From Helianthus annuus (Eukaryota; Streptophyta; Magnoliopsida; Asterales; Asteraceae): a stretch of DNA of 64,000 nt. Below the pieces are notes generated by a model. The model was given only the letters and a program-made list of their open reading frames with translations, was not told the origin of the DNA and searched no databases. The DNA lies in the NCBI RefSeq assembly GCF_002127325.2, contig NC_035449.2:147166931-147230930 (forward strand), written 5' to 3'. Both the position numbers and the translations under genes were made by a program. Below are positions 11,783 through 23,620 of this stretch, piece after piece. The stretch's first letter is position 1. Every line of letters starts with the position of its first letter.

Positions 11783-12473
11783 TAGGGGTGAGCAAGAAAA
11801 CCGAAATAACCGAACCGTAACCGAATAACCGAAATAACCGAACCGAAAAAACCGAACCGAAACAAAAACCGACGGTTCGGTTTTCGGATTTTTAATAACC
11901 GAAAATTTCGGTTCGGTTTTTGGATAAACTTTTTCAATAACCGAAAAAAAACGAACTGAACCGATAAGTTACAATCCATATATTTTTATGTTTAAGTTTA
12001 AATTGTTTAAGTGTTTAACCCAATGCTAGTAGAAAATGTTAATTTTATTCTTGAATGTTAAGTGTTTATAATAAAAACATTATAACTGAAATGATTTATT
12101 ATTATCTATAAGATATAACAAAATTTAATATAAAAATTAAATTTAATAAAAACTTTGAAGAAACATAAAAATAGATTTGAAGATTAGGTTTATATAAAAA
12201 ATATTAATTAAAGATGTTAACTATAATAACTTAAATATAAACATATAAAAAGATTGTTATAATATAAATTATACTTTTTATTTTTTGAATCTTACAGAAT
12301 TTTGTTCCAAAAACCCAAATAACCGAAAAACCGAACCGAACCGACGTAAAAACCGAAAAACCGAAACCGAAAAAACCGAAACCGAACGGTTTTTAAAACC
12401 CAAAAACCGGCATTTCGGTTACGGTTTTGATTTTACCCAAAAACCGAACCGAACCGAACCGTGCACACCCCTA
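11783..12473. mobile_element. Non-autonomous hAT element (691 bp) inside the B protease
   Basis: Flanked by a perfect 8 bp TSD ACTCCCAC (11775-11782 and 12474-12481). Terminal inverted repeats TAGGGGTG...CACCCCTA. Both ends are packed with AACCGAA/TTCGGTT units and the middle (about 11960-12290) is AT-rich. There is no transposase. Removing the element and one TSD restores the gag-pol frame of B (...LTPT/PLEV...). Insert plus TSD is 699 bp, a multiple of three. Confidence 0.93.
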
Positions 12474-12481
12474 ACTCCCAC

Positions 12482-15400
12482 ACCTTTAGAGGTTAAGCAA
12501 GTAGTAGAACTAGCTGATGGTAAAACGATAGAAGCTTCGCATGTCCTTTTTGGGTGTAAACTAGATCTCGTGGGTCAAGTGTTTGATATTGATCTCCTTC
12601 CTGTTACCCTCGGTAGTTTTGATATAGTAATTGGTATGGATTGGCTGTCTAAGCACCAAGCTGAGATTCTATGTAACGAAAAGATTGTGCGTATCCCTAT
12701 ACCTGAAGGAGAGCCATTGTTGGTTCAGGGGCATCGCAGTGGTGCGATGGCTGGAATTATTTTAGCTATGCAAGCGCAGAAATGGCTACGAAAGGGGTAT
12801 CCTTCTATTTTGGCACTTGTTACTGATACTCCGTCAGGAGAAAGAAAGATCGAGGATCTGCCAGTGGTACGTGAATTCGCCGATGTGTTCCCTGAGGAGC
12901 TTCCTGGTTTACCTCCTCACCGTCAAGTAGAATTTCAGATTGACCTTGCACCAAGAGCAGCTCCAATTGCTCGTGTTCCTTACCGTTTAGCACCTGGAGA
13001 ATTGCAGGAACTGTCTAACCAACTACAAGAATTATTGGACAGAGGTTTTATTCGACCCAGTTCTTCGCCATGGGGAGCCCAGTTTTGTTTGTAAAGAAGA
13101 AAGACGGGTCCTTTCGCATGTGCATTGATTATCGGGAACTCAACAAGGTGACCATCAAGAACCGTTATCCATTGCCACGCATCGATGACTTATTTGACCA
13201 GTTGCAAGGGTCAAGTTTTTATTCGAAGATCGACTTAAGATCGGGCTATCATCAGGTAAGAGTCCGAGAGGAGGATGTTCCAAAAACGGCGTTTCGAACG
13301 CGCTATGGGCACTATGAGTTTTTGGTTATGCCGTTTGGATTGACGAATGAACCAGCGGTCTTCATGGATCTCATGAACCGCGTATGCAATCTGTATCTTG
13401 ACGATTTCGTTATAGTATTCATAGATGACATTTTAATCTACTCGAAGAGCAAGGAAGATCACGAGCGACATCTGCGTCTTTTCTTGGAGCTCCTGAGGAA
13501 GGAGCAGCTTTACGCGAAGTTTTCTAAGTGTGATTTCTGGATTCGAGAAGTACACTTTCTGGGGCATATTGTCAACGAGTTGGGGATACATGTGGATCCT
13601 GCCAAGATCGATGCTATTAGGAATTGGGCGGCACCGAAGAATCCTTCGGAGGTGCGACAATTCCTGGTTCTTGTAGGGTACTATAGTCGGTTTATTCAGG
13701 ATTTCTTGAAGATCGCTCAACCTCTTACCTCCTTGACACAGAAGAACGTTTCTTCTTTTTGGGGAAAGAAACAGGAAGACGCTTTCCAGCTTTTGAAACA
13801 GAAATTATGCAGCGCACCAATCTTTTCTTTACCAGAGGGTACTGAAGATTTTGTGGTTTATTGTGATGCATCGATTCAGGGTCTCGGTTGCGTGTTGATG
13901 CAACGCGAGAAGGTAATAGCATATGCTTATCGACAGTTGAAGGTTCATGAGAAAAATTATACGACTCATGATTTGGAGTTGGGAGCTGTGATATTTGCGT
14001 TGAAGATCTGGAGGCATTATCTGTACGGTACCAAATGCACCATCTACACTGATCACAGAAGCCTTCAGCATATCTTCAACCAGAAAGAATTGAAGATGCG
14101 GAAACGGCGTTGGATAGAGCTTTTGAACGATTATGATTGTGCTATCAAGTATCATCTGGGTAAAGCTAATGTTGTAGCAGATGCACTTAGCCGAAAGGAG
14201 ACGAAGCCTAAGCGGGTTCACGCATTGCAACTCACTATTCATTCGAACCTTCCTGATAAGATTCGTACGGCTCAGACTGGGGCATTAAAGGAAGAAAACA
14301 TTGAAGCTGAGGGTTTGCGAGGTATGAAAAAGCAGCTCGAGCAGAGATCTGACGGCATTTATTATATTATGGAAAGAGTATGGATTCCTCTGTTTGGTGA
14401 TCTCAGAGAGCTTGTGATGGATGAAGCGCACAAGTCACGATATTCTATTTATCCGGGATTGGATAAGATGTATCAGGATTTTAAAGTTTTGTATTGGTGG
14501 CCGAATATGAAAGCTCTCATCGCCACATACGTGAGCAAATGCTTGACTTGTGCTAAAGTCAAAGCAGAGCATCAGAAGCCCTCGGGTCTACTTCAGCAGC
14601 CAGAGATACCCACGTGGAAGTGGGAGCAGATCGCCATGGATTTCGTTACAGGGTTACCCAGGACTCAGGCTGGAAACGATACTATTTGGGTGATTGTCGA
14701 CCATCTCACGAAGTCAGCGCATTTTCTGGCAATCAAAGAAACAGATAAGTTTTCGCAGCTGGCAGCAGTTTATCTCAAGGAGGTGGTTTCCAGGCACGGG
14801 GTGTCAATTTCTATCATCTCAGACCGAGATCCGCGGTTCACTTCTGAATTATGGCAGTCAATGCATAAATCGTTCGGTTCACAACTCGATATGAGTACTG
14901 CTTATCACCCGCAGACGGATGGTCAGAGTGAGCGCACCATTCAGACACTAGAAGACATGCTGCGGGCATGCGTTATCGATTTTGGCAAGGGTTGGGAGAA
15001 ACACTTGCCTTTGGTGGAGTTCTCCTACAACAACAACTACCACACTAGTAATCAGGCAGCTCCGTTCGAAGCATTGTACGGGCGGAAATGCCGTTCTCCT
15101 CTCTGTTGGGCTGAAGTGGGTGACAATCAGATCACAGGCCCTGAGCTTGTACTTGAAACTTCAGAAAGGATTGTTTAGATCAGAAACCGTATGGCGGCAG
15201 CGCGCGACCGCCAGAAAAGCTACGCTGACAAGCGTAGGAAACCTTTGGAATTCGAAGTTAATGATCGCGTTATGTTGAAAGTCTCACCCTGGAAGGGTGT
15301 GGTGCGTTTTGGGAAACATGGCAAGCTAAACCCTCGTAATGTAGGACCATTTAGAATTCTGGAGCGAATTGGTAAAGTGGCCTACAGGTTGGAGTTATCT

Positions 15401-15790
15401 GCTGAGTTGGGTAACGTCCATGATGTGTTCCATGTGTCGCAGTTAAAGAAGTGTTTGTCTGATGAAACACTGGTCGTGCCATTTCAAGAACGAAAGATCG
15501 ATGACAAGTTGCAGTTTGTCGAAGAACCAATTGAGATTATGGATCGGGAAGTTAAGGTTCGCAAGCACAGCCGTATTCCGATTGTGAGAGTTCGTTGGAA
15601 CTCAAGATGTGGACCGGGGTTCACGTGGGAACGCGAGGATCAGATGAAGCTTAAGTATCCACATTTATTCCCCAAAGACAAGACCAAGCCTGGCAAATCT
15701 AGATCTAATGCAACTAGTGAATTTCGGGAAGAAATTCCCATTCAAGTTGGGGATGACGTGGTACCCGCGAAAAATCCACAGTCATCCTGA
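12482..15790 (+). pseudogene. pol: pol of element B (protease end, RT, RNase H, integrase, chromodomain-like end), broken
   Basis: Resumes after the hAT TSD with the rest of protease ([17 protein letters not shown]), then RT. A one-base deletion near 13080 (GGGGAGCCC where relatives have one more C) shifts the frame; the rest reads on from 13070. RT keeps [10 protein letters not shown] and [10 protein letters not shown]; RNase H keeps [10 protein letters not shown]; the integrase HHCC finger is present and the DDE core keeps [15 protein letters not shown] and the Glu in GQSERT. A TAG at 15176-15178 replaces the CAG of relatives; after it the frame runs on to 15790 through ...[19 protein letters not shown]. 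It cannot make a full polyprotein as it stands. Confidence 0.92.
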
Positions 15791-15859
15791 GTTAACGTCT
15801 TACGGTTTTGAGTTTGCTTATTAAATTTCGGGACGAAATTTCTTTCAAGTTGAGGATGA
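15719..15859 (+). promoter_or_regulatory. Duplicated hairpin modules and polypurine tract of element B
   Basis: An upstream, decayed module (GAATTTCG GGA AGAAATTC, 15719-15737, one broken pair) is followed by GTTGGGGATGACGTGGTACCC, reminiscent of polypurine tract plus LTR start. The downstream module has perfect arms AAATTTCG (15823-15830) and CGAAATTT (15834-15841), then 18 nt, then the real LTR at 15860. Only the second is used as the LTR border. Confidence 0.7.
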
Positions 15860-18147
15860 TGTGACAACTCGACTTTCCAAGGTCTTTCCCCGACACGTTA
15901 CTAGATGATGTACTGTGTTTTCAGAATCTGTTATGTTGTATTGTGTGTACTTTGCTAGATGATGAATAAACCGCCTTACTGATTGATTAATTTCTGTTTA
16001 TTGTTTGTTGCTTGTGCATGAGTTGTATCGAATTGTTTAAATGTCATAAACTTGTCAATAAACTTAGGAACTTGCATGACACCACTCGACGAAACTGGAT
16101 GTTTCGTCACAAGCCCTAGCCGACGAAACTAAGGCGTTTCGCCATCACTTCCCCCATGAAACTGGGATGTTTCGTCATATAGGCTTCCGGCCCAGGTAGA
16201 TTCGGCCCAACGTGATACGTTAAAACATAAACTATGATATGATAACCACCAGTTACAAACCAGAAACCCTAGACTCTCTCTAACCTAACGACGGCAGTGA
16301 ATATTCTCGAAGCATCATCTTCCTGGCCCTAGCATCCTAGTAACGTTATCAAGGTGAATGTTTGTTTGTTTGGATCTATATTCGATGCGTTGGTTTGTGT
16401 GGTAATGATTATGTCGAACACGTTGAGTCATATGTGCTTAATATTCATCGTTCATCAACTATGTTGGGTAGTTAGAGTGGTTCGTGGGAGTCTTGAATGA
16501 TCTTGTATTCTCTCAGGATTACTGTTTAGTGAATGTGATAATCAAATGCGGATTGAATAATTGTTATTATGCGAATGGTTAGGACACTTATTGAACGTAC
16601 TTATGTTCCCTTATGATTAGTGATGGATGAGATTGATGGTTAGATGTTAACTGGGTAATTGTTATGATTATGATAATCATATGAGTGTATGAATTGTTAA
16701 GTTACTGGTTACGTGATAATGATAATGGAGAAACTGATTTACTGGTTTAATTACTCGATGATTATGATGAAACTGTTGATGATGATTAGGGTTTAAAAAC
16801 TGTCAAAACATGTAATTGATGTTTGAATACGTAACTGTTAAACGACGAAACACTAGGGAGTTTCGCCACGGGTTATCCCGATGAAACTGAGATGGTTCGC
16901 CGTGGGTTAGCTCGACGAAACATGATATGTTTCGTCATACAGGGAATCGACGAAACGTAGGGGCTTTCGCCGCAAAGAAGGGTTTCGTCGTGTGAGTCTG
17001 TTGATGTGAACAGTTAGAACTGTGAAGTGTATAAGGATAGACATCTGCTAGTATGATAGTGAATGACTGTGTTAATAGAACTATGGTATCGTAACAATGT
17101 TTAATGATGAACAAGTGATATGACGTGGTTCTTATGCCAAGCACATTTAACTTTAAGTATTAGTGTGAAACATACATATGATCTGTGAATAGTGGTTGAG
17201 CTATATAACTGCTATGTGTTACTCGGAAACTGATTATTGAATGCACAACATGACTATAAATTATACATGAGGATGTGAACTGTAGAATGAAATGCAAACT
17301 GTGTGGTTACATTAAGTAACGTATTCTGAAACTGACATTGCTTGATAATCACAATAGGGTGGTTAAACTAACGGAAACGGGTAAATATACATACCGAGCA
17401 AACCAAGGTGAGTTCACTGCTCTTTTCTAAGCATGCGTCCGGTGGTTTGGGACATCTGGTAAACGTTCCGGGAAGGAATGCTGGGTAAAATGTTAAACTG
17501 GGATGTTGGTTATTAAACTCAATATCTATCATATAAGACCCCTTACATCTACTGTGTTGCTGGGAAGGCAACGAGGTATTTAGTTGATAGCGCTATTAGG
17601 TTTGGCACCCTCACACCGGGCCGGAATGGACGGGCGTGAACTATTTACCTTGGCCACTTGACCAATGCTTTGATAGAGGCATTGGGGTTTGGGCAAACAC
17701 ATCTAGTAGCCACATACGGTAATCGAGTAATAACATCATCAAAAACAAACGTTGAACTGTCTTATACACACATCTGGTAACTAAACGCTTTAACAAAACT
17801 TGAACTCACCAGCGTCGTCTGACACACTTGTCTGCATGCTTGCAGGTCGTTAGATTTCGGATCATGGACTTGCTATCTGGGAGTGCTGGAGTGGTTATGG
17901 ATCGAGACTCTTGGATATATTTGATACATTGGTTTTGAACACTTAATTTGGAAACAGTTGTTTAACAATTTATTATATGCTTCCGCTGAATGTTTTCCGT
18001 GGTTTAAACTTATGACTTGGTTTTATCTTATGAAATGAATCGAACGTTTTATTTAAATATTATTGGTTCAATGTGATTGGTGGCTTGGATCTTGATACGT
18101 CACACGTTCCGCGGTGTTCCCGCATGTGGTATTTTGGGGGTGTGACA
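15860..18147 (+). repeat. 3' LTR of element B, 2288 bp
   Basis: Same start and end as the 5' LTR and highly similar, with scattered substitutions and small indels (for example an extra TTTG near 16370). Donor-like and acceptor-like sites at 17408 and 17845 match those of the 5' LTR. The right flank begins ATGAT. Confidence 0.93.
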
Positions 18148-18885
18148 ATGATCAACAGTAATATGACCCGAGTCACTAGTTGAAAAAATGATCAACAATG
18201 ATATGACCACCATTACTAGTTGAGAGAATGATCAACAGTAATATGACCCGAGTCACTAGTTGAGAGAATGATCAACAGTGATTTAACCACCGTCACGGGA
18301 ATCGCTTAGTGACAAATACCTTTGAATAATAATAAGATATATTTTATATCTACTACGTGATAAATTCACTATTGGGCAAAAGTGAGCCAATAAGTGATAT
18401 GACCACTGTCACATCGGAACTGCCACTATGTGACAAATACTGATTGAGTTTTTGGGTAAATATAAACAAATATAAAAACCATGTTGCTGTAAAGTACAAC
18501 AATATATTTTATTAAAATGGAATGAACTCGCCAGTATTTATTACTGATAAACTGTTTTCAAAACACGTTTCAGGTAACTTGATGTAAGGATAGTAGAAGC
18601 CAGCTATGGAGCACTGAAGGCTTAAATAAAGTGGCTATAAATACCTGAATAAAAGAAGAAATTTATGTTTTATTTATTTGGGTTTATCCCTATAAAAATA
18701 ATTGAATGGAATATGGGGTTTAGCCCATTTGTTTAAATATTAAAAGTATGGTGTTTTACAAACTCTGAGATTATTTCCTAACTACGATCCTGATGAAAAA
18801 TTTTCCGCTGCGTAATTAATAAACACCAATACCATCTGGCTGGTTCGCGACTCCCGCTCCCAAGGTGGGGTCGGGGGCTGTGACA
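18148..18885 (+). repeat. 3' part of an LTR of gypsy-like family C, interrupted by B
   Basis: Ends GGGGGCTGTGACA like the other gypsy LTRs, has TTCCGCTGCG about 85 nt from the end, and an acceptor-like TTTCAG/GTAAC at 18573, 312 nt from the end. The left edge is the B insertion. Its first 150 bp are four copies of a 39-40 bp unit beginning AATGATCAACA and ending CACTAGTTGA. Whether this is a solo LTR or the 3' LTR of a larger element cannot be decided here. Confidence 0.75.
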
Positions 18886-21460
18886 AGTCTCCCTTGAAGG
18901 CAACCATTACTGATCTTGTCATATTAACCACTGGTGTGTTTCATTTACCCACTGGTGTGTTAAATAAGATAGTTGATGTACATGGAAGTCCCCAGTACCA
19001 AGACAAAGGGGCATCAGTGGATGAACCACTAGTAACTTCTTCTGGTCCACCTGCTGATACAACCACTGCTAGTGGGAAATCAGATTATCTCATTCATTTG
19101 GGTGATGGTTTAAAATACAAAGAATTGATGGAGAGGGTAGACAAAATTGAAACCTCTGTTGCAGATATCAAAAATATGCTGCAATAGTTGTTACAGTCTC
19201 AAAAAGCTCAATCCACTGCTGCAACATCTGCTCCATTCTCCACTGAGCTATGTCACTTGTTTCAACCTATGCTTCATCAACAAAGGCAATATGCTGATCA
19301 CTAGCATGAAATTCAACTTCAAATGTTTAGAAATGTGATGGAAGCTAGGTACAAGGATACTCAAGCTGATATGAAGGCCATTAAAGCTCATCTGCTCCAA
19401 ACCACTGGCACTTCTCCTCCTACCATCATTTATGTTGAAAACCCTGATGATGTCAAAAAGGGGGAGAAAGGAAAGAAGGGAAAAGAAGGGCTGTACCTAC
19501 CACCGGATCCAATGGCTAAAGCAGTTGTAGAAATTCCAAGGCCCGATGGTTCTAAAAAGGTTGATGTGACTCTCAATGCTTTTGCTGAAGAAAAAACAAA
19601 GTTAAATAGAAGATGGAAACAAAGGGAGATAAAAGATTTGTAGAGGAAAAGAAAGTTTTTATGGCTAAGGAAGCACAGGGTACTTCAAACCGAAGAAAGA
19701 CTACCAGAAAGGTTAGCCAACCGAAAACCATACCTTCTAAAACCATTAAACAAATCTCTGAAATCCCCAAGAGTTCCTTACCTCAAACCTCCAAGCCAAC
19801 AGATGTTAAGACACCGGTTGTATCAACAGTTGTTGATACTTCAGTAGTTTCAACAAATGTTGTGTCAACCACTGCCCTTATCATCTCACCAATCATTACT
19901 CAATCCACTGCCACACCAAAAACAACATCACCATCACAAAAACCACCTGCCAAAAAACAGAAGACAACAGTTGATACATCAACAGTTGTAGTGACAACAG
20001 TGGTTGAGACACCAGTTGTTTCAACAGCTGTTAGTCAGTCACCCATCACTTCAACCACCCCTTCACAAGCCATAATCCTTTCTGCTCCAAAAATTCAAAC
20101 AAAAACACCTTCTCCCAAAAAGGTGTATACAAGAAAAAGAAAGTTTCAGGTGCATGATGATGATATACCAGCACCTGATCCTATTTCATCTGCTCCTTAC
20201 AATATAGTCAAACCTCAACCATTCATACCTCCAACCTTAGCTAATCCAATCAAAGATCCAAAGGTGCTTGAAGGATATGATCCTGCTGATGTTATACCAG
20301 TAGCAGCCAGTTATCCACTAGAATTGCATGCTGTAAAGAATGAAACAAGGCAATTCTACACAGTGGATGACCCTTCAAAAAGAAAATTCCCCTCTCTTGT
20401 TGGCTTTGGAGATCCAAACAACATGGATGAGTATTTAAAACTCAAAGCCAGTCAAGCTGAAATAAGAGCTAAACTTGAATGCAAAGGGGAAAGTGACAAT
20501 GTTATCTCAAGTCATATGCAGTTTTTGCTTACCAAAGTTAAACAACAGGAAGATTATGCAAGAGATTTGAGCAAAGAAATGTCCAACCTGCAACAGGAAA
20601 TGAGAAAAGACCTTCTTGCATTGATCATGAGGGAAAAGTTCTACCCTGCCAAGATTGAGCAGTTCCAAGACTGGCCACTCATTGCTTTGAAACATGAAGC
20701 CAACAGAATTGAAAGAATTAAAAATGATCCAGGTATGAAAAGATCAGCACCAAACTGGAGCAAATACAAAAAGGCAATTGCTGATCTTACCTTGGAGTAT
20801 AAAAGAAAGAAGCAAGAGCTGGTTGCAGTAAAGGTTGGTACAGCCAAAGCCATAGCAAAATGGTCAAGGCAATACACAGATATGGCATATAAGAAGCTGG
20901 AAGAAAGGAGAAAGACAAGTCCTAACCTTCCAAAGAAACCAGCATACAGAACCAAGAAAATTGATGAATCTCAGCAGCAGGCCCTCATTTTGAAAACATT
21001 ATTTACATCATCTGACACTTCCCTCATTGTTATGAATCAAAGGAAGAAGCAAAAACAGACTGATGCTAAAGATGTAGCAAGTGAAGCTGTTTATATGAAA
21101 GAAGCCCTCAAAAGAATAATAGAAGAGGATTCTAACTCAGGAAAGTTACAAGAAATTGCCAAAAAGGTTCTGAGCAAACCTCCATCACCTAACTCATCAA
21201 AAATAAAGCCTCTCCCAAGAAACCCACTGAACTCAAAAATACTAAAGTGGAAGTCTGATCAAAAGACCCACGTATTGACTCTGATCAAGTCTAGTGGAGA
21301 AGTTAAGCACATATCAAGAGAAAATGCACTAGGCCTGAGTGTAGAAGATTTATAAGATCTCCTTGAGCTTCAACTATGCAGGGATGAGGATGATGAAGAT
21401 TCCATGAACTTTGAATTACAATTCAAAGGGAAAGTTAGGGAATTGTTGATGAGACAATAA
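18886..21460 (+). pseudogene. Unrecognised Lys/Ser/Thr-rich ORF of element D, degenerate
   Basis: I do not recognise a catalytic domain. The frame read at 18894-19643 has TAG at 19185 and another stop near 19302. A frameshift near 19610-19640 then leads into a 580-residue frame (19613-21355), and beyond TAA 21353-21355 it reads on to TAA at 21458-21460 (…DLLELQLCRDEDDEDSM…). Features: a short coiled-coil-like segment near the start (LMERVDKIETSVADIKNML), a long Ser/Thr/Val/Pro low-complexity stretch (about 19800-20100), a basic KKVYTRKRKF patch, then a helix-rich Lys/Glu region (about 20400-21100). Its place just 5' of the LTR suggests the extra ORF of a copia element, sometimes called env-like; no signal peptide or membrane segment is evident. 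Confidence 0.6.
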
Positions 21461-21509
21461 AGACCAAAAATAAGGAGGAGTTTTGGCATCATCTGTTCTA
21501 GGGAGAGAT

Positions 21510-22288
21510 TGTTGGGTCATGCAATCAAGCCAAAAAAGAACAGATGATATGGAAAGTCAAAACTAGATCCCAACTGTTGATCCACAATAAGCACTATCTA
21601 TCTAAGTTCCCTCTAATGACAGTGGATATAATAGACTTATAAAGCTAAGCACTGATCTGCCTAACAACTGCTGCATGTAAAGACTGATGAACACAAAGAC
21701 TGTTGAAGACTATCCACTGTTGCCATCAAAGAACTGATAAAGACTAAAGAACTGTTGAAGACAAAGCCCTGTTGAAGACAAGCACTGATGTACCTAAGGC
21801 CTGATCAACCAAAGTAAAACCCCTGCTTAGCAACAACAGAGGTTCAGCATTAACAGCGGATTCAACATCAGTGGTTATGTTAAATAGTGTTTATATGTAA
21901 CAGTACTTACAATTTCAGTGTTTAGAGTTTGTTAGTTTGTTAGATGGTGCTGTCTAGGTGACGTCAGCTTTGATTCTTAGTGGTTTGATCTGTACTATAA
22001 ATAGAACAGTTTGTATTGTTCTATTTGAGTGAGTTTTCTCCTCCAATTCATTCATCTTGTACGATTAACCAGTGAGCTCAGGCTGAGGGGGAGTTTAGTA
22101 TGTAAGCATGTAATCATTTGTTTGTAATCTTATGACTAATGAAAAGCATGTGTTTATCAAAACTATTTCTCTTTGATTGTGTTATAAAGTTTTCCTCCAT
22201 TTTCGCTGCACTTAATCTCATTTTATATTCATCCATTTGTTCATTTTTATCAAACAAACACAATCATGACGGCCCAAAAATCTTAACA
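21510..22288 (+). repeat. 3' LTR of element D, 779 bp
   Basis: Begins TGTTGGGTCATG and ends AATCTTAACA (short inverted ends TGTT/AACA). A TATA box TATAAATA at 21996-22003 places the transcription start near 22030. It follows a GGGAGAGAT stretch that may be the polypurine tract. Confidence 0.75.
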
Positions 22289-22621
22289 AGATGCAACTAG
22301 AAAAATGCAAATTAAAAGGTTTAATTGTATTTGTTTAAAAACTTTAAGGGGGAGTGCAATCAGTAAATTTGTAGAAACGGGAGTGCATTTAGCAACACCC
22401 ATTAAAATGTTTGATTTAAAGATTGTTCTTTTTGAAGATCTAATCCAATCAATTTCTTGATATTACAAGTGGTGCAAGTTAGATTTTTGTTCTTAATATG
22501 TAAATTGTGGCTTTCAAGTCTGTACATTCTGGGCTTTGCTAGTTGTTGAGTTGTCTTTCAAAAAAAAATAATAATAAAGATCCAAAGTACTCCATGCAAT
22601 TTAATGTAAGTTTATTACTTT
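22289..22621. other. Unassigned AT-rich sequence
   Basis: Lies between element D and the LINE target site. Nothing recognisable apart from an A-run near 22560. It is presumably the older sequence that received D and the LINE. Confidence 0.5.
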
Positions 22622-22639
22622 ATCAAAGAGACAAGGGCC

Positions 22640-23620
22640 GGGGGTCTCGGCTTGTGTAATATCGGTCAAATTAACACGACTCTTCTTTCTAAATGGGGGT
22701 GGAGGTATAAAACGGAGAGGGATAGCTTTTGGGTTAAAGTAATATCCGTTCTTCATCTCCACAGATTATCTTGGGACTTCCTTTCGGTTCGGTTAACACT
22801 TAAAGGGGTTTGGAGTAATATTTACAAGATCAGTTCGAGACAACTAGGGGAAAACACTTAGCTTAGAAGTTTAATGTTAGGAGAAGTCGGGGATGGCTTG
22901 GATATCTTCTTTTAGTTGGACCCGTGGTTGAATCCGATCCTTCTTAAGGAGGAATTCCCAAATTTGTTTCGTTTGGAACCAAATAAAAGGTGCAAAGTCA
23001 AAGAACGTATTGTGAGCCTGTTTCCAACCCGGGTGGCAGGTGGGAGTGGAGAGCAAATCCGGAAACTAATGAAAAGCTTGCTGAATGGAGCTATCTTTAT
23101 TGTTTGCTCCAACTGGTTTCACTTTCCAATATACAGGATGGGTGGAAATGGCTGGGAGATGTGTCTGAGAAGTTCTCGGTTGGGTCTGTGAAGCGCATCA
23201 TCGATATTAAATCCGATTACAGCTTTCGTTATGTTTGGGAATGGTGTAAATGGTTGCCGAGAAAATGCAATTTGTTCGCTTGGAGAGCCAAAATGGATAG
23301 GATTCCGACAAGGCTTGCGCTTCAAAAAAGGAATATACATGTCGAAGTCAATAGTTGCCCTTTGTGCAACATGGGGTGGAGTCGGTAGACCGTCTCTTTA
23401 CAACCTGCAGCATTTCAACGGTTATTTGGCAGAAGATCGAAGGCTGGTGTAAAACTTCATTTCTCATCGCGTTTTCATTTAGAGATATCCTAGAGGCGCA
23501 TAATTGGTGCGGGTTGGAAGGCCAGGCTAAGGACCTTTACCACGGTATTATGATTCTCACTTGTTGGGGTATATGGAAAGCTAGGAATGATTTGATCTTC
23601 TAGGGCAAACACGTAAACAT
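22640..23620 (+). pseudogene. LINE reverse transcriptase C-terminus with zf-RVT region, degenerate
   Basis: NIGQINTTLLSKWGWRYKTERDSFWVKVI is the typical segment after the RT domain of plant L1-like LINEs. Further on, PRKCNLFAWRAKMDRIPTRLAL, RNIHVEVNSCPLC, VESVDRLFTTC and WGIWKARNDLIF match the zf-RVT (zinc-binding RT) region. The parts lie in different frames (22652, 22990 and 23355 starts), so at least two frameshifts and several stops are present. The coding remnant continues after E, at 33075. Confidence 0.85.

Larger units (their letters stand above)
7539..18147 (+). mobile_element. Ty3/gypsy element B, complete but degenerate
   Basis: Two 2.29 kb LTRs flank a 6 kb interior with primer binding site, gag-pol remnants and polypurine tract. 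Left of its 5' LTR is the end of another B interior, so there is no TSD there: this LTR is shared with an upstream, mostly deleted copy. The right flank begins ATGAT (18148), the likely TSD, whose partner would be off-window. Gag-pol is broken by three in-frame TAG codons, one frameshift and a hAT insertion. It is inserted in the LTR of family C. Confidence 0.93.
18886..22288 (+). mobile_element. Ty1/copia-like element D, 3' part (extra ORF and 3' LTR)
   Basis: A degenerate lysine- and threonine-rich ORF is followed by a 779 bp LTR with TGTTGGG...TTAACA ends. The short TGTT/AACA LTR ends and a long ORF next to the LTR fit a SIRE/Maximus-type copia element with an ORF after pol; this is inference since gag and pol are not visible. 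The left part was cut off by the insertion of C. A likely right TSD copy is AGATG (22289-22293). Confidence 0.6.
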
